Notes: generated by a model from the sequence alone, not told the origin. Numbered from the stretch's first letter, positions 9,695 to 23,263 are shown. The stretch: 64,000 bases of DNA from Armillaria gallica (GCA_037576215.1 JBANDB010000007.1:2635001-2699000); one strand, 5' to 3'. Numbers and translations: made by a program.

Positions 9695-10041
9695 TGTTAC
9701 GATTTTTCGACATTTTCCTTATCTTATCTTATCCGGCACCTCGGCATCCCGGCTTCACGGCATGATCCCCAATGTTGTTACCCCAGAACTTCTTACGAAG
9801 CCGCAGACGACGTACTATTATTAGATCCCGAATATCGTATATAAGTAGCACAGCTTGTAACCACGTACCCTAGCTTTGAGCTAAGTTTAATACCACCCGG
9901 ACTTTACTCTTATCGCGTGCCGCGAGTTCACTCGTTACCCGAGTCGCTGTAGCAGACGTCACGGTTCTATCCCCCTATCCAAAGTGAGAGATAGCGTGCA
10001 TTAGACGCCTTAGTCTGTTATTCCCGAGCCCGGTCATAACA
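9695..10041 (+). repeat. E1 3' LTR
   Basis: 347 bp, TGTTACG to CATAACA, with TATATAA at 9838-9844 and the self-primer segment downstream. It is 18 bp shorter than the 5' LTR and is followed by the target duplication GCAAC at 10042-10046. Confidence 0.95.
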
Positions 10042-12187
10042 GCAACAGTGGCCCTGACAATACTATATCGAACTGCACTAGATACTATTATGTCAGAAGT
10101 CACAGGAGAGGATGAAGATGTCTGGCAATACATTTGTGTAGTATTAGGTGTCCTGATTGTTCGCAAGGACAACATGACAGTACCCATGCTTCCTGAGCTT
10201 GTTTTGCAAAAAGAAGATCCTTCAGCACAGTTTATTGTTGACAAATTAGGAAGTGTGGTACAAGAGGATAAATTTGGGAGGCTGGAGCTTATCCACAAAT
10301 CATTTGATGACTTTCTCCAGGATCATGACAGATGTGGGGATGGATGGTTCATAGATGTGAAGGAGCATGAAAAGAAGCTTGTTCAGCGATGTGTGCTGTC
10401 CTTGACAATGTTTTTGAAAAATTGGATGCCATATAGTAATCACTATCTTGAGGAGGATCAGGCCTGGCTTCACAATATTGAGCTGTCTGAGGGTGGAAAG
10501 TATGCTATAAGGGTTTTCACCTTGCACTCCAATGTGTTGGTTGAGCTTGGGATTGATACTTTTTGTTCTTTATTTGAGCGTTACTTCTTACTCTGGATTA
10601 AAATCCTTCATGCCAAATTTTCAGGCCACAGAGAACATTCAGAATTGTACTATTTCTGCACAACACTTCCCAGGATATTTCCCCAAGTCAATGTAAGCTG
10701 TTCATGTTATATAGATATACACAATCTCATTGTTGCTTTTATTTAGGCTGGTACAGACCAAAGCCTTCATACATATATCTATCATGCATTTTTACTCTTG
10801 GAGTGTATCATTGGATGTGAAGAACACATTACACCAGTGTACAAAGGAATATCCTTGTCACCTTCCAACAACATCATTTGCAGAGACCAGAGGACTCAAG
10901 ACTGTAGTGTTGATACTCCTGTTGACAAAGAACACCTGCTAGCTCTTGTACCTTATGCACACAGTTGTGTTCATGTTTGGAGCTTATCTGTATTCCAAAG
11001 CTCTCAGTATATTCAATCTCAGTGCTATGCTTCTGAAAATGCCTGTGACAGGTCTGTGCTATTTGATATTGACACAGGGAGAATAGTGGAACAATCACCT
11101 TCACCAGTGTTTTGCTTCCCCAATCTGGAAGTATCAGATAGCAAGTCTGATGACTACTTCTTCCCTGCTTTTTATAAACAGATGGACACCAGTGTTCAGA
11201 TTATTAGGCTCATGCATTGGTCATTCAAGGATAAATTTGAGTTCCCTCATCATATACAATACCAAGTCATTAATAGGTGGCATAACAGTGTTATTGTTAG
11301 CAGTCCTGATAATGATTGGGGCTACTATTATGATGATCTGACAGTGTTCATTTCTATCCTCAATACTCAGACCTCTCACTGTGACAATTACCTGTTTCTT
11401 GGGTGGAGTAATGATTATTGCTCTGTAGTTCAATATACATATGGATTATTCATCATTGATAAGGAGTTAGGCTTAGCACTTAAAGTTGAACCAGACACAG
11501 CTGGTTACAAGAAATGGATAATCTTGAATGGCTGTGCCCATACTATCTATAATTTCATTGTTATGAAAGATGGATCAAGATTATTGGGATGGACACAAGA
11601 TATAAACATGATATTGTTACAAGAGTGGGAAACATCAACAGGCAGTCTTTGCTCTGAAGGCATATATGGTAGGTTATAGTCTTTGTTATCTATGACAATA
11701 TTGACAATTCAGGATACAGGTTTTCCTGATTTGGAAGTGCCAACTTTGCCATACTGTAGTAGTGACTTTGAAGACACCATCATGCCTGTTAGAATGTCAT
11801 TGTCACCTGATGGCTCAAAGGTTGCCATTTACAATGTTTATTGTTTATTGACATGTATTTTTGAAATCATATCTGGATTGGGTATATATATCACAGACCC
11901 TATAGATGTCTTCAATGGTGCAGAGAATGTGGCAGTGTGGTTTCCTGATAGTAAGAGAATTGCCTACTACCAATACAGTGAGAAAGAGCCTGAGGAGGTA
12001 GCAAAGTGGTTGGAGCTTGTTGTTCGATGCCCTGTAAATGAACAAAGCATAATAATCCACCGTTCACGGGCAGGGGGATACAAGTTCCATGAGGGGTGGG
12101 CAGCGATTGATTGTCACTGCAGATGGGACCAGGCTAATTACTCAGGACTATGATTCACACATGATATGGGATGTTTCAGATTTATAG
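10042..12187 (+). pseudogene. NACHT gene copy 1, 3' half (winged-helix-like and propeller-like region)
   Basis: Continuation of the NLR after E1. It starts at the target duplication GCAAC and reads ALTILYRTALDTIMSE, LVLQKEDPSAQF, LIHKSFDDFL, DGWFIDVKEHEK, the block normally found C-terminal to fungal NACHT domains. Introns 10693-10746 (GTAAGC...TTTAG) and 11669-11719 (GTAGGT...ACAG) restore the frame. The C-terminal part has FNVDTG-, DGSRLLGW-, SPDGSKVA-, WFPDSKRIAY- and TADGTRLITQD-like strands that resemble irregular WD40/beta-propeller repeats (inference). A frameshift lies between about 12060 and 12115; the frame that matches copy 2 ends IWDVSDL with TAG at 12185-12187. Confidence 0.8.
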
Positions 12188-12654
12188 AATATTCATCTGT
12201 ATTGTAGGATATAAGTATATGTTTCTTGCACTCTCTTAGCCTCATAGTTCCAACATCATTGAGTATTGGCCTGTTTAAAAGCACTGTTCAAGCATTATAC
12301 AACAAACAATACTAAAATTTGAAAACTTAACTAAATATTGTTCAACATTGTAAGATTGAGCATTTATGAAAGCTAAGAGTTTTTTGTTTTTATAACCACT
12401 TCTGTTCCCTGAACAAAAAAAGAAATGCAGGAGGTTTATTATTCTGTTCAACTCATAAGCTAACAATATCATCATACTAGGCATACAGATAACATCATGG
12501 CATAGATACAGCCAGGATTGCAGCACCAAGCTCAGGTGGTATGTTACCAATGTTTAAGGAGTGGTCACTTTATACAGTGTCACATGTGTGTAAGAACATG
12601 AAAGCAAACTAGACAAGATAAATCAAAGACAAACTTCTAGTGTAATGTTTAATG
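12188..12654. other. Decayed 3' flank of NLR copy 1
   Basis: AT-rich sequence that still resembles the 3' flank of NLR copy 2 (55250-55600) in scattered blocks, for example around CAACATCATTGAG and ACAAACAATACTAAAATT. No gene is seen. Confidence 0.5.
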
Positions 12655-12790
12655 TTAGCAACCTTGGCCTTTTTTTAGAGATGTGCTTAGCAATAAGAGC
12701 ACTGAGAAAACAGAAGTAGAAATAGAATTCTCACTTATATCTAGACTTTTGTCTCTTCTAGTGCTCTAATTTCTATGTTTGATGGTGTTA
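12655..12790 (-). pseudogene. Remnant of RPS6 3' end
   Basis: TTAGCAACCTTGGCCTTTTT and the following bases match, with many C-to-T and G-to-A changes, the last exon and last intron of the RPS6 pseudogene at 55.62-55.79 kb, in the same position and orientation relative to the NLR. This shows that both NLR copies come from one duplicated NLR-RPS6 segment. Confidence 0.65.
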
Positions 12791-12937
12791 CACCTGCAGC
12801 ATGTCTGTTAGACTTGAACTCCAATCAAGAGTAAACAATGGCTGTCTCGTGTTCAGGCAGTCACCATTGAGTCTCGAAATGAAAGGAGATAAGGCTAATA
12901 TCTTAGCATCTTAGTGAGAATTAGCAAGAGTGTTTGG

Positions 12938-14535
12938 TGATGTGCTCGGTAACAGGCAATATGCAAATGCAACAAGTGTCTAGATCATCAATCTAGATAC
13001 TAAATCACACACACACACATGCACACAATCACCAATGTTAAGTTCGAGGGTGAGTACAGTAGAAGCACTTGTGGTGTACTTAGATATCAATAATCAATTG
13101 GGTTTGCTTCAAAACAACTTCAATTCAAGTCTAGAAGTGTTTACACAGGATACACTAATCATGATAGCAAGGTATATGGATGTGGGGGTTTTGTAAGGTA
13201 TAGTTTGAGTGGCTTAGACTCACAATGACTTCATCTAGGAGAGCTGGTAAGGCTTTAACTAGACAAGCTTTAATAATTGAACAATCAAAGACCTAGAGGT
13301 CTACAAAGAGCATAATTGCTCTGGAGTACACAGACTTGATTACAACACAAGCACATATACTTGCAACAAAGAACTGAAGTTCTACAAAGAGTACACAGAC
13401 TCTAGAGTACACTGGCTCGTTAACTGTGCAAACTTAAAGTGTTCTAGGGCTTATTTCACTTTAACTAAGCAATGTCTTTGATCTGTGGTCGACTTAGCAT
13501 GTCTAGATCACTTTAGTCGGTGAGGAAGCATGAGGCCTTTGTATGCAGAGCAGTTTAATTAATTAGCAAGGTGCAAATGTGGGGATGATTCTTCTTCTTA
13601 CTTAGTTCTTTTAGATTACTTATAGCCACCCTTTTGGGGTTGACTTGGTAAACTTAATTCACTTCAGTCGAGAATATGCAATTAAACCAGTGATTGATTA
13701 GGTAGCTATAAGGCTACTAGCACAAACATGAGGGAATGCTTTTCTGCCATTATGCGTCTAGTTGCTGCTAATTTATACAATTTCTAGTCTAGGTATAGGA
13801 GCTTGTATCTAAAAGTAATTATAGTACAAGCTCTGGGTATCAATACAAATGATGAGTAATTAATTTACAAGGATTGCGCCATTCCAAGGTTTCTGTTCAG
13901 TTGGACAGAATGACTAGCGGTCATTCTATTGCTGAGGAGTGTCCTAATGGTCCATAGGAACTCCTTGCTTCTCCTTCATGCCTTGCCACATGGATTCCTA
14001 TTTAATACTACAAATTGCACAGTATTTTGAGGATGTAACCACCGATCATGATCAATCGTTGGACCGAGATTGTATTTGCTTCAATCACTGTGCAATCTTT
14101 AGCTATCTCAGCACCAAGCATTGGTTATTCAGTTATTCTAAGTTTATTCGTGTTCTAGACTAAGTTCATTTCACGGTGTGAACCATTGTGGACTTAGCGA
14201 TTCTCTTCTAGGTTTATTCAAGTCATTGAGATGACAAGTAATCTAGTCCTTCTGTGTTCTGCTTTATTGTTTGTAACTCATCTCAATATGTCTCTTGGTT
14301 CCGACTGTAAATAGTCTTGTTTTGGGCAGGGAATAGCATTCAGTGTTGAAGGCTTGGAGTTGACTTGTCTAGATGTTGCTTCTAAGTCTGTTCTTATACT
14401 GTATTGCTCACTATTTTATGTAGTATTCTAGCTATCAGTGTACAGCCTTCACTATAGCTCTCTGTACTGCTTGTAGACTGTGTTATTTGATATAAAATTG
14501 CAAAATCTACAGGTAGCCTGATACCAAGTGTATCA
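12938..14535 (+). mobile_element. LTR-like unit, family X, copy A (solo LTR candidate)
   Basis: A 1598-bp unit beginning TGATGTGCTCGG and ending AAGTGTATCA, present twice more in the window (16074-17715 inverted; 44471-46114). It has TG...CA ends and a 4-bp flanking repeat TTGG (12934-12937 and 14536-14539). No credible ORF. It contains a CA microsatellite near 13007-13026. The boundaries were set by where the three copies stop matching. Confidence 0.75.
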
Positions 14536-16073
14536 TTGGTATAGATAAACATTAGCTCAAAGCTGGAGAATATACAGTGAGAGCTATACTACTTATATAC
14601 TAAAAGTGAGGGTCTAAATATAAGTCTCTGGTGAGAGAAAAAAGTGAGAACATACATAAAGTGAACGGTAGTTGCAAGGTTGTTTGGTAAAGCATGGTGG
14701 CTGGTCCAGGCACCTAAAGATAAGATGAGATAAGGGAAGCACTGTAGATAAGATAGAAAGAAATGAATAAATTGTAACAATGTCTAAGTATGTAATTTTG
14801 TAAAATACAATGATTTACAAGTTAGCACTGCTATAGAATAGCAAGCAGACTGGCAGTGCATGTGGCATATGAAGAATATGGAAGGGTAGACTGGCACACT
14901 CATTTCAACATCACAATCGGTGGTTATATAACCATATATGGAAAGGAGACCTTGAAAACCTCTATGAGATCATTGATTACTCATGTATCATTCTTGGCAA
15001 TAGTTATTTATAATAACAATATAGTATTTTTATTAAATATTGGTTGCTGATTATGCCCCAATGCTAAGGGAGAAAGTAAATTAAAAAATTAAAAAGTAAA
15101 CTAAATAAATAACCCTATTAGGAAGCAAGAGCTTGAGGCATGGCCATACTTTCATCCTTCCATCAGTTTTGGGTCATTGTAGCACAGATTTTCTATTACT
15201 ATTATGTGGCAGAAGCATGATGCAAGCTTTCTAGTAAGTTGGATTTTTTCTCTACACTTTGTGCAGCACAAATAGTGCAGATGGTCTGATAGCCATTGTA
15301 ACCTGAATTGTCATTCATGTAAGGCTCAAATAGTGTCTGATGCAATACACTGGACATAATCCTGTCTTTTCACAAGCAATCTATCAAGTGGAATGACTAG
15401 AAAACAAATGTCCACAATAAATAAGCATATTTTCCTTTGTGCTAAGCAATTTACTGAGCAATGGAAGCCTTCATGGAAGGCCTCATATAGCACATATATC
15501 ATAAAATGGGAATGTTTTTCTGCCTGGGGGCTTGATATGGTCTCCTGGTTTTCTGTTAGTAGCAACACAAAGGCCAAAAGCAACAGAAGTGCAACTAAAA
15601 ATATTTGTATTGATGTCTGAGTCTCCTGCATGAATCAAATAGCTTGAAAACAGTGCACTGCAGCTCCTGGTATATAAATCTACAAGAATATCCACTTGAG
15701 GAAGTGTAGAGAAGTGACAGAAATGCCCAAAGCCAATGTGAGGACAAGGTGGGATATTAATTATGCCATGGGAAAGAAGTCCATATTTAGGCAGATTTCA
15801 AACTCAGAATCAGTATCAGTCCCCCTACAAGTAACAAGCTCTGACAAGAGGGAGGCATGGCTAAAATCTGGCACATAAGGTAGGGTGGAGGGGGAGGAGG
15901 GGTCTAAGCCTTAAACACATGCACTTTGGGTGCCCTATTTTAGGATATAGCACTGTAAGACTTACCTGGTAGTCCAATTTCTCTTTATTTCAATAGCCTC
16001 ATCTGAATAGAGATTGTTTCATGGTGAAATGTTCACTGTAGTAGTGCTGATGTGAGGTATAGTAGCCAACCAG
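14536..16073. other. Unassigned sequence with a repeat fragment
   Basis: No gene is supported. At about 14779 the string TGTCTAAG.ATGTAATTTTG and the bases to about 14880 resemble 25378-25480, probably another LTR fragment. A minus-strand stretch (15695-15240) reads as short broken peptide blocks (for example FRLQWLSDHLHYLCC) that may be a dead gene, not recognised. Confidence 0.4.
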
Positions 16074-17715
16074 TGATACACTTGGTATCAGGCTACCCAT
16101 AGATTTTGCAATTTTATATCAAATAACACAGTCTACAAGCAGTACAGAGAGCTATAGTGAAGGCTGTACACTGATAGCTAGAATACTACATAAGATAGTG
16201 AGCAATACAGTATAAGAACAGACTTAGAAGTGACATCTAGACAAGTCAACTCCAAGCCTTCAACACTGAATGCTATTCCCTGCCTAAAAACAAGACTAGT
16301 TACAGTCAGAACCAAGGGACACATCAAGATGGGTTACAAACTTAAAGCAGAACACAGAAGGACTAGATTACTTGTCATCTCAATGACCTGAATGAACCTA
16401 GAAGAGAATCGCTAAGTCCACAATTGTTCACAATGTGAAATGAACTTAGTTTAGAACACAAATAAACTTGGAATAACTGAATAACCGACACTGGGCACCA
16501 AGATAGCTAAAGATTGTGCAGTGATCAAAGTAAATACAATCTTGGTCTGACAACCAATCATGATCAGTGGTTACATCCTCAAAATACTGTGCAATTCATA
16601 GTATTGAATAGGAATCCATGTGGCAAGGCATGAAGGAGAAGCAAGGAGTTCCTATGGACCATTAGGATACTCCTCAGCAATAGAATAACTGCTAGTCATT
16701 CTGTCCAACTGAATAGAAACCTCAGAATGGCACAATCCTTGTAAATTAATTACTCATCATTTGTATTGATACCCAGAGCTCATACCATAATTACTTTTAG
16801 ATACAAGCTCCTATACCTAGGCTAGAAATCGTATAAATTAGCAGCAACTAGATGCATAACAGCAGGAAAGCATTCCCTCTGCATTTGTGCTAGTAGCCTT
16901 ATAGCTACCTAATCAATCACTGGTTTTAATTGCATATCCTCAACTGAAGTGAATTAAGTTTACCAAGTCAACCCCAAAAGGGTGGCTATAAGTAATCTAG
17001 AAGAACTAAGTAGGAAGAAGAGTCATCTCTGCATTTGCACCTTGCTAGTTAATTGAAATGCTTCACATACAAAGGCCTCGTGCTCCCTCACCAACTAGAG
17101 TGATCTAAACATGCTAAGTCAACCACAAACCAAAGATGTTGCCTAGTTGAAGTGAAATAAGCTCTAGAACACTTTAAGTTCAAACAGTTAATGAGTCTGT
17201 GTACTCTTTGCAAGTCTTGTACTTGAAGCCAGGACCTGTGTGTTCTTTGTAGAGTCTGTGTACTCTTTGTAGAACTTTGGTTCTTTGTTTGCAAATGTGT
17301 GTGCTTGTGTTGTAATCGAGTCCATGTACTCCAGAGCAATTACACTCTTTGTAGACCTCTAGATCTTTGATTGTTCAATTGTTAAAGCTTGTCTAGTTAA
17401 AGCCTTACCAGCTCTCCTAGACCAAGTCATTGTGAGTCTAAGCCACTCAAACTATACCTTACAAAACCCCCACATCCATATACCTCACTATCACAATTAG
17501 TGTATCTCGTGTAAACACTTCTAGACTTGAATTAAAGTTGTTTTAAAGCAAACCCAATTGATTATTGATATCTAAGTACACCACGAGTGCTTCTACCGTA
17601 CTCACCCTCGAACTTAACATTGGTGATTGTGTGTGTGTGTGCATGTGATTTAGTATCTAGATTGATGATCTAAACACTTGTCGCATTTGTGTGCTGCCTG
17701 TTACCGAGCACATCA
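16074..17715 (-). mobile_element. LTR-like unit, family X, copy B (inverted)
   Basis: A 1642-bp inverted copy of the family X unit: on the plus strand it starts TGATACACTTGG and ends GAGCACATCA. The flanks are CCAG (16070-16073) and CCGG (17716-17719), a 4-bp duplication with one mismatch. With copy A it forms a large inverted repeat around 14536-16073. Confidence 0.75.
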
Positions 17716-20484
17716 CCGGCAACTATTGGCAGCACACTGGCATATACTGGCATCTCTCTGGTAACTAAGATTTGTGTTACTAAGCCATCCCAATATATAT
17801 ATATTACTTCCATATATGATAAGAGAGGGGGGGAGAGGGGGTCCAGCCCATCCTTAAACATGAAAATGTACATCATGTGTCTTTCTTGAATCCCACCACC
17901 TCTTGAGCTCTGATTATGCTCTTCAATATATGTGCTCAGCACCTCCTGCATAGGAAATTTCAAAGTTATGCAATTGGACCCATGGGAACTGAATATAAAT
18001 CTTAGGTGGCTTTATAACAGCCCTCATTCACTATTACAAACACCTGCCCATCTCCCAGTTGTGAAGCAATCTTTCTTTGCCTACCTAATTTACATTCCCT
18101 TCCTCCTCACTCGAATACCTCCTCTCTAATTTGTCAGAGATTAACACCACTAGACTATCTATGAGTCTCAACCATCAAACTATATGTATAGCACAAGCAA
18201 CAGCTAAAAAGTCTGTCTAAAAAAATAAGTTCTCAATTATGCATTTTATGGTGAGCTTTTCTATGATAAACTGGATGCGTTGTAAGGCTAGCAAACTCTC
18301 TGGTAAGAGAAAGTTGTGTCTGCGTCTGCAAGATCTTTTGTATACGCAAGGAGGGTTACCACCTGCTCTGAAGGGATCTGATAGAACCCGCTCCGTCTGT
18401 GGATATGATAGAAAGAAGTAGTCCAAGCGTCCGCTTAGAATGCTGAACAGAGAGCGGTTGTGTGAAGATAGCAAGAGAAAAGGAGAATTCCTGGCAATCT
18501 GCTTGCAGTGCTAGGCTCAGAGGCGGCTAGATATGCTTAGGAGAGTAGTGGAATTTATTCCTTCAGTGTGCTATGAGCAAGTGAAATTAACTAACTTTTT
18601 AAATACATTGTATGCACTTATATAGTAGCGGATCCAAGCCAGCTCCCTGCTCCCATGCCTGCCTGCTCTGATATTCCTGAATATATCCCTTAAAGGTGAT
18701 ATCCGACACGAGCTGACGTGCTGAAATCTGCTAGTGAACTACTTCAAAGCCATCGAGCAGATTCTACAACACCTTCTGCATCTGGTTTGGTTGGAAAATA
18801 GCCATATATGGCTATCCACCATCAGCCCATTTGTCCGCTTCTCAAGGGTAAACCTTCCGCCATCCGCTGGCATGAATGCTTCAGGTTGATAGCTGTCAGC
18901 TCCTGGAGCCTAGGCTAGTCAAATACCTGTGAAACGGGGTGGTTTCATGGCAGATAGCATATAGCCAAGTGGATAGCGCAATGCTTGGCAGACATGCAGC
19001 AGATGGGTGGCCGCCCAAGCGGATTCCACAGGAATTCCATCTTTGAGCAGTAGAGATGCTGAGACTGGAGGAGCAGCAAGTGAAAGTGGTTGTAGCAATA
19101 GCACCTTGTCGCTGTGTCAAGGTGAAAACCAAAATTTGGTGCACACACAGATGTGGTGCGGCACAGCATATTCACGGACTGCTCTTCAGAATACAATCCA
19201 TGCCCAGATTTGTATGACACACACTGCTGCCATGCCTTACTCATGAACATATAAAAATGATCTCAATCAGTAAAAAATGAGGCTAAGAATCAAACATACA
19301 CCTTTCTCCTTTTTGATTTTCTTCTATGCTTCTGCCAACATTTTCACAATGCACCTAATGACCCTGTCAATGACAGTCCATGTAATTTCTTCTTGTCTTC
19401 TCACCTCCAAGCAATTTTGACCACCTTTCTTAGGGTCATCCAATGATAACTACAATTATGAGTGAGAACATCTATTTTCATTCTAGCTGTCTGATTTACC
19501 AATGGGTTTTGAGATTAAGAGTTACCAATTTTTTGTGTTCAATACGCTCAGTCCTGGTGGTAGTCGTAAGGCTGCATGACAATGTGACCTCAGGTCATTT
19601 AGCATTACCTCATGTTTACTACTGACTGTACATGTTCTCTACCACTCTGAAACTTTGAAGCATGTTCACACAGCTATGTACTGGCCATATACCACTCAAT
19701 GTATACCTCTTCCACTCACAAGCAGCACCATCTCCAAACTGCCCACATTGCAATGTCCCAGAAATGGTGACACTTCCTTCTAGTCTGCCGATAATATTCC
19801 GATGAGAAGCAAGCCCTGCGTCACTGTACGAGGCTGGGGAACCTACAACTCCAACACTTACTATCTACCATATTATGGCATATCTTTGCCACCCTCATGT
19901 ACATGCACCAAATGATTCCCTGATTTCTTCAACAACAAAGGTATTCCTCTCTTGTAGTAAAGTAGCTCAAGATGAACAGACACTGAGACATCTGTACCTC
20001 ACTTGGGCATGCAAGGGGGAGGAATAGTTCACAGACTTTCCTCTCACCTCTGCTACAGAGGAGGGTATCCAAACCATGCTTTTACTCACAGTTTGTGACT
20101 CCATGTTTCAAACCAGTTAAGCAGCTACATTCAATGCCACAGGTGACAGCCACACGATCCCAACCCAAACAAAACCTTCACTTTGACTGTTCCCATATTT
20201 CATATGATATAGTTCAAATGTTTTGAGTGATAGTTGTCTAGCTTATGTCAATTACACCCAGCTGTTCTCACAGTGGACTCAACTACCTCAAGAACACATA
20301 TTTACATAAAAACTTCCTATTCCCAAGGGCAAGTAAAAACCTGACATCAAGATGTAATGAAATCTTGTGACAACCTGCTCCTCGACAGGTCTTTCACATG
20401 ATTTGCTGAATCATAAGGCTGTCAAGCTCTACAGGTATTTTGAAGAGGCTGTGCTCTACAAAAGCACCGCACAAAAAGGTATTT
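17716..20484. other. No recognisable gene
   Basis: About 2.8 kb of unique-looking, AT-rich sequence. ORFs are short, overlap on both strands and show no motif I recognise. At 20418-20437 a string containing CTGTCAAGCTC.ACAGGTATT recurs at 36302-36323. Confidence 0.5.
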
Positions 20485-21960
20485 AAGTAAAGTAGGCCAT
20501 ATATTCTTCTCTTGACATCTCCAGAACTCCAGCTTCAGCATTGTCATTATCACCATCATTGTCATTGCTGCTGTCTTGTTCACCATCCTCTTCTTGAAAT
20601 TGGTCTAGGATAAATCAATTATTGGAATTGGGAATTGGAGAAGACAGTACCAGGATTGTCAGGCCTTGTGCCTGCATATGATTATTTTGGGCATCTAACT
20701 CTTTCTCCTCATCAATGTTTTCCCATTCTTCAGGTGTCAGTATGTTATTAGCCTGGAACATCTCCACAAGGGCCAAGTACATGTTCCAGATAGAATGTCT
20801 GTTGATAATAAGATGCCTGAGCTGTTCAAGATATTCATGTGCAAGCACAGCAAACTAATGAGGAACAAGTTTCAGCACAGGATAGTCAGATGGTGCATAA
20901 ATTGCCTAGGCAGCAGCAATGGATTCAGAAGTGAATGTAACCTAAGTGTCAAGTTAGTCACAGAATTTCATGTCACTTTTCTGTGCTCTTACCTTGAAAT
21001 CTTAAGTACTGAAGCATTCAGGTGCTTGTTCTATAAGCAAAGGGACACCATTTGGCCTGGCAATCTTCCTAAGATGAAGGAACATTAGGTCAAGATGGAA
21101 ATGATGGGAGGTAGGTCACTGACACTTCTAGTGGTACCTTTGGATCATACCACCCCTCATCAATACCCACCTGCAACAGACATATGAATCCAGGCAACCA
21201 TAATCTTTGTAGAACACTCCAGATGATTTCAGCTGGCAAATTTTTCTTCTCCTGCATCCAACAGTGTTGCACCATGCCAATTAGAGCTGGATCATGTGTA
21301 TGCCTCAAGAATGTATGTGCTTGAGCCAGGTGACCATTTTTGTTACCAAGATCACTTTGCATCAAGAGCAGTCCTGCTAAGATGGATTGTCAAAAATCAT
21401 AAGAGACAAGAATTTTAGTCCTGACACACCACCTGTCCATTCAACCATGTCAAGGTAATAATGACTGATGAGAACCAGATTGCTATTATTCCACCACATG
21501 TTTATCCATTTTAAAACTCCTGTGAAAGGATCCACACAGGCATGTAGACAGACACCAAATTGAACTTTCCATTTGTCATGTTGGTCAAAGAACCAAACAT
21601 TGTTGACCTTGGCACAGTGAAAGACTCATGGATGCAGTCATCCTCTTTTCCTATCTGGAAACAGCACAGGCTCTTTCATCTGGAACCATCCTTCAACCAC
21701 ACCTCTAAGAATTAAGAACTCGCAATTTAAAACAGGTAAAAGCAAGTATTCAGGAGCAAGTATTCCACATATATGTTTAAGGTGCTTGTGCATTTCTGTG
21801 CAGCCTGCTGTTGGATAGATAGTATGCAGGTATGTCATATCTGTGTCAATTGACACAATGCTATGTTTTTGTTGTCGTGCTGAAAGGAGGCCCAATGATT
21901 TTCTAAGCTTCTTGAAGCTTTTCAACCTAGACGTTTGTGTATGAAAAAACTTCTGTGAAA
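20485..21960 (-). pseudogene. Integrase-like DDE transposase-type gene, decayed
   Basis: Minus-strand blocks, in order: LRKSLGLLSARQQKHSI (about 21900), an HDKWKVQFGVCLHACVDPF block with LKWINMWWNNSNL (about 21590-21480), QSDLGNKNGHLAQAHTFLRH (21365), PAEIIWSVLQRLWLPGF (about 21230) and FWDVYLAL-like IWNMYLALVEMFQ (about 20790), ending in an acidic tail (about 20560). I recognise this as a family widespread in Agaricomycetes, annotated as integrase core domain proteins. The D of VDPF, D of SDLG and E of PAEI would be the DDE triad. Frame breaks and in-frame stops between the blocks mark a dead copy. Confidence 0.55.
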
Positions 21961-22655
21961 AATAACATCACATACCCTAGATAGTATTTCTTTGTATTGA
22001 ATACCTTGTGCAGCTCCTGTGGCATAACTTCATCTGTTATGTGGCCATTCATCATCCATAGCTGACAGAGTCTTGGTTCAACCAACTCTGTGGGAACTGC
22101 AAATGTAGGTAAGTGTTCCACTTTGAAAGCTTTATAGATGCAAGTACTGTGCGGAAGATATTGATTTGGCATTGTCCCACCTGAGGAAGCCCAAATGCAG
22201 GTTGGTGGGGCAAAAGGTAGCAACACAAATCTAGTCACTACTTCAGACTCTGACAGGAAAAGTCCCCCTTCCAAGGTCTGTCTGGTCATGGTTGTCCCAG
22301 AACATGAAACATGTAATGGTTCCTTATAAATTTTTCTCAACACCACCTGTCTGCATCCCAGATCCTGTGGGAGTCAATAAGAAAATTTGATAGTGCAGAT
22401 TCCTTTATAAAGTAATTTGCCAATGAGGGTCACCACCTGTCTGCAAAAAAATTTGGATGTTTTGTGTCATTGCTTTTCACAATTCAACCACTTTGCCACA
22501 AAGATGAACCCTGTATTGGAGAATTCAAATAGCAAATGGTCTGGATGTTCTGTGTAGGAACAATGCAGTTGCATCAAACAATTTCTAAGAAGGGAGTTGC
22601 CCCCAGGACTCAAAACATATAAAATCTGGATTGGAGACTCTATTTTCCTATCCAA
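21927..22655 (-). other. Unrecognised minus-strand ORFs
   Basis: Two ORFs, 22467-22655 (62 residues, includes SPGGNSLLRNCLMQLHCSY) and 21927-22346 (139 residues, includes ITDEVMPQELHKVF), lie upstream of the DDE gene on the same strand and may be exons of one gene separated by an intron-like gap. I recognise no domain. No confident start or splice sites. Confidence 0.3.
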
Positions 22656-23263
22656 GTTTTCCTCAATCGCTGTTGCCTCTCAAGATGACCATGTTTGCCA
22701 AAAATGTCCTATGGGCACTGCTGAATCAGATGGCCTTTCCACCTCTAATTGCTGCATTATCTTGTGAGTTGTGTTAGACAGAGCTTGATGTTATTGACTC
22801 ACCAACAAAAAAGCCACTATTGTACTCTTTATAGCTTTCCACCACATGACCCTCTTTCACCATTACCAGTGCTCAGCCAGATACACTGTGCAAGCAAACC
22901 CAGTAATTTACACAATCTTTGTACAAGGACCAGGAGCTCAGATGTTATCACTGCATACATCAAGTAATTCTAATTTGTTGTATAATCTCAGCATTTGCGA
23001 TGTAGATGTCCAAAGCACTCATACCATCCTTGATGTCTTACACCTCTTAGAACCCTGACTATGCTTGTCTGACTATGTTTGTTAGGGAAACTGCATCATC
23101 AATACAATGTATACATGCCCAGAAAATGGCAACCTGTTAGAGACAGTGATACACTCTTGGCTTTGAATGTTGGAGCATTGTTACATCTTGGCATCAGATT
23201 TCACTTACTTGGGGGCAGTGAGTACCATTCATATTTGTTGAATTTCTCCACCTGAAGCAACTC
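22656..23263. other. Intergenic, nothing seen
   Basis: Divergent intergenic stretch between minus-strand ORFs and the plus-strand kinase gene. Short overlapping ORFs only; no motif or repeat recognised. Confidence 0.4.

Larger units (their letters stand above)
1754..10041 (+). mobile_element. Chromodomain Ty3/gypsy retrotransposon E1 (full length, decayed)
   Basis: An 8288-bp LTR element with TG...CA termini, 5-bp target duplication, 365- and 347-bp LTRs, self-primer-type binding site, three small or overlapping upstream ORFs, gag, pol in the order protease, RT, RNase H, integrase, chromodomain, and a polypurine tract. It is a chromovirus by its C-terminal chromodomain. No frameshift was found; it is inactivated only by nonsense codons, nearly all TGA. 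It sits inside the NACHT gene. The LTRs differ by an 18-bp indel and about ten substitutions, mostly C/T or G/A, so insertion is moderately old. Confidence 0.95.

Noticed and set aside
13000..13030. CRISPR-like or special repeat at the CACACA runs (also 17630, 44545)
   Set aside because: Simple CA microsatellites inside family X units; no spacers.
12938..17715. A single DNA transposon with 1.6-kb inverted repeats (copies A and B of family X)
   Set aside because: Each copy has its own 4-bp flanking duplication and a third copy stands alone in E3, so independent insertions fit better.
18896..19250. Overlapping ORFs on both strands as genes
   Set aside because: Mutually overlapping, no conserved motif, atypical composition.
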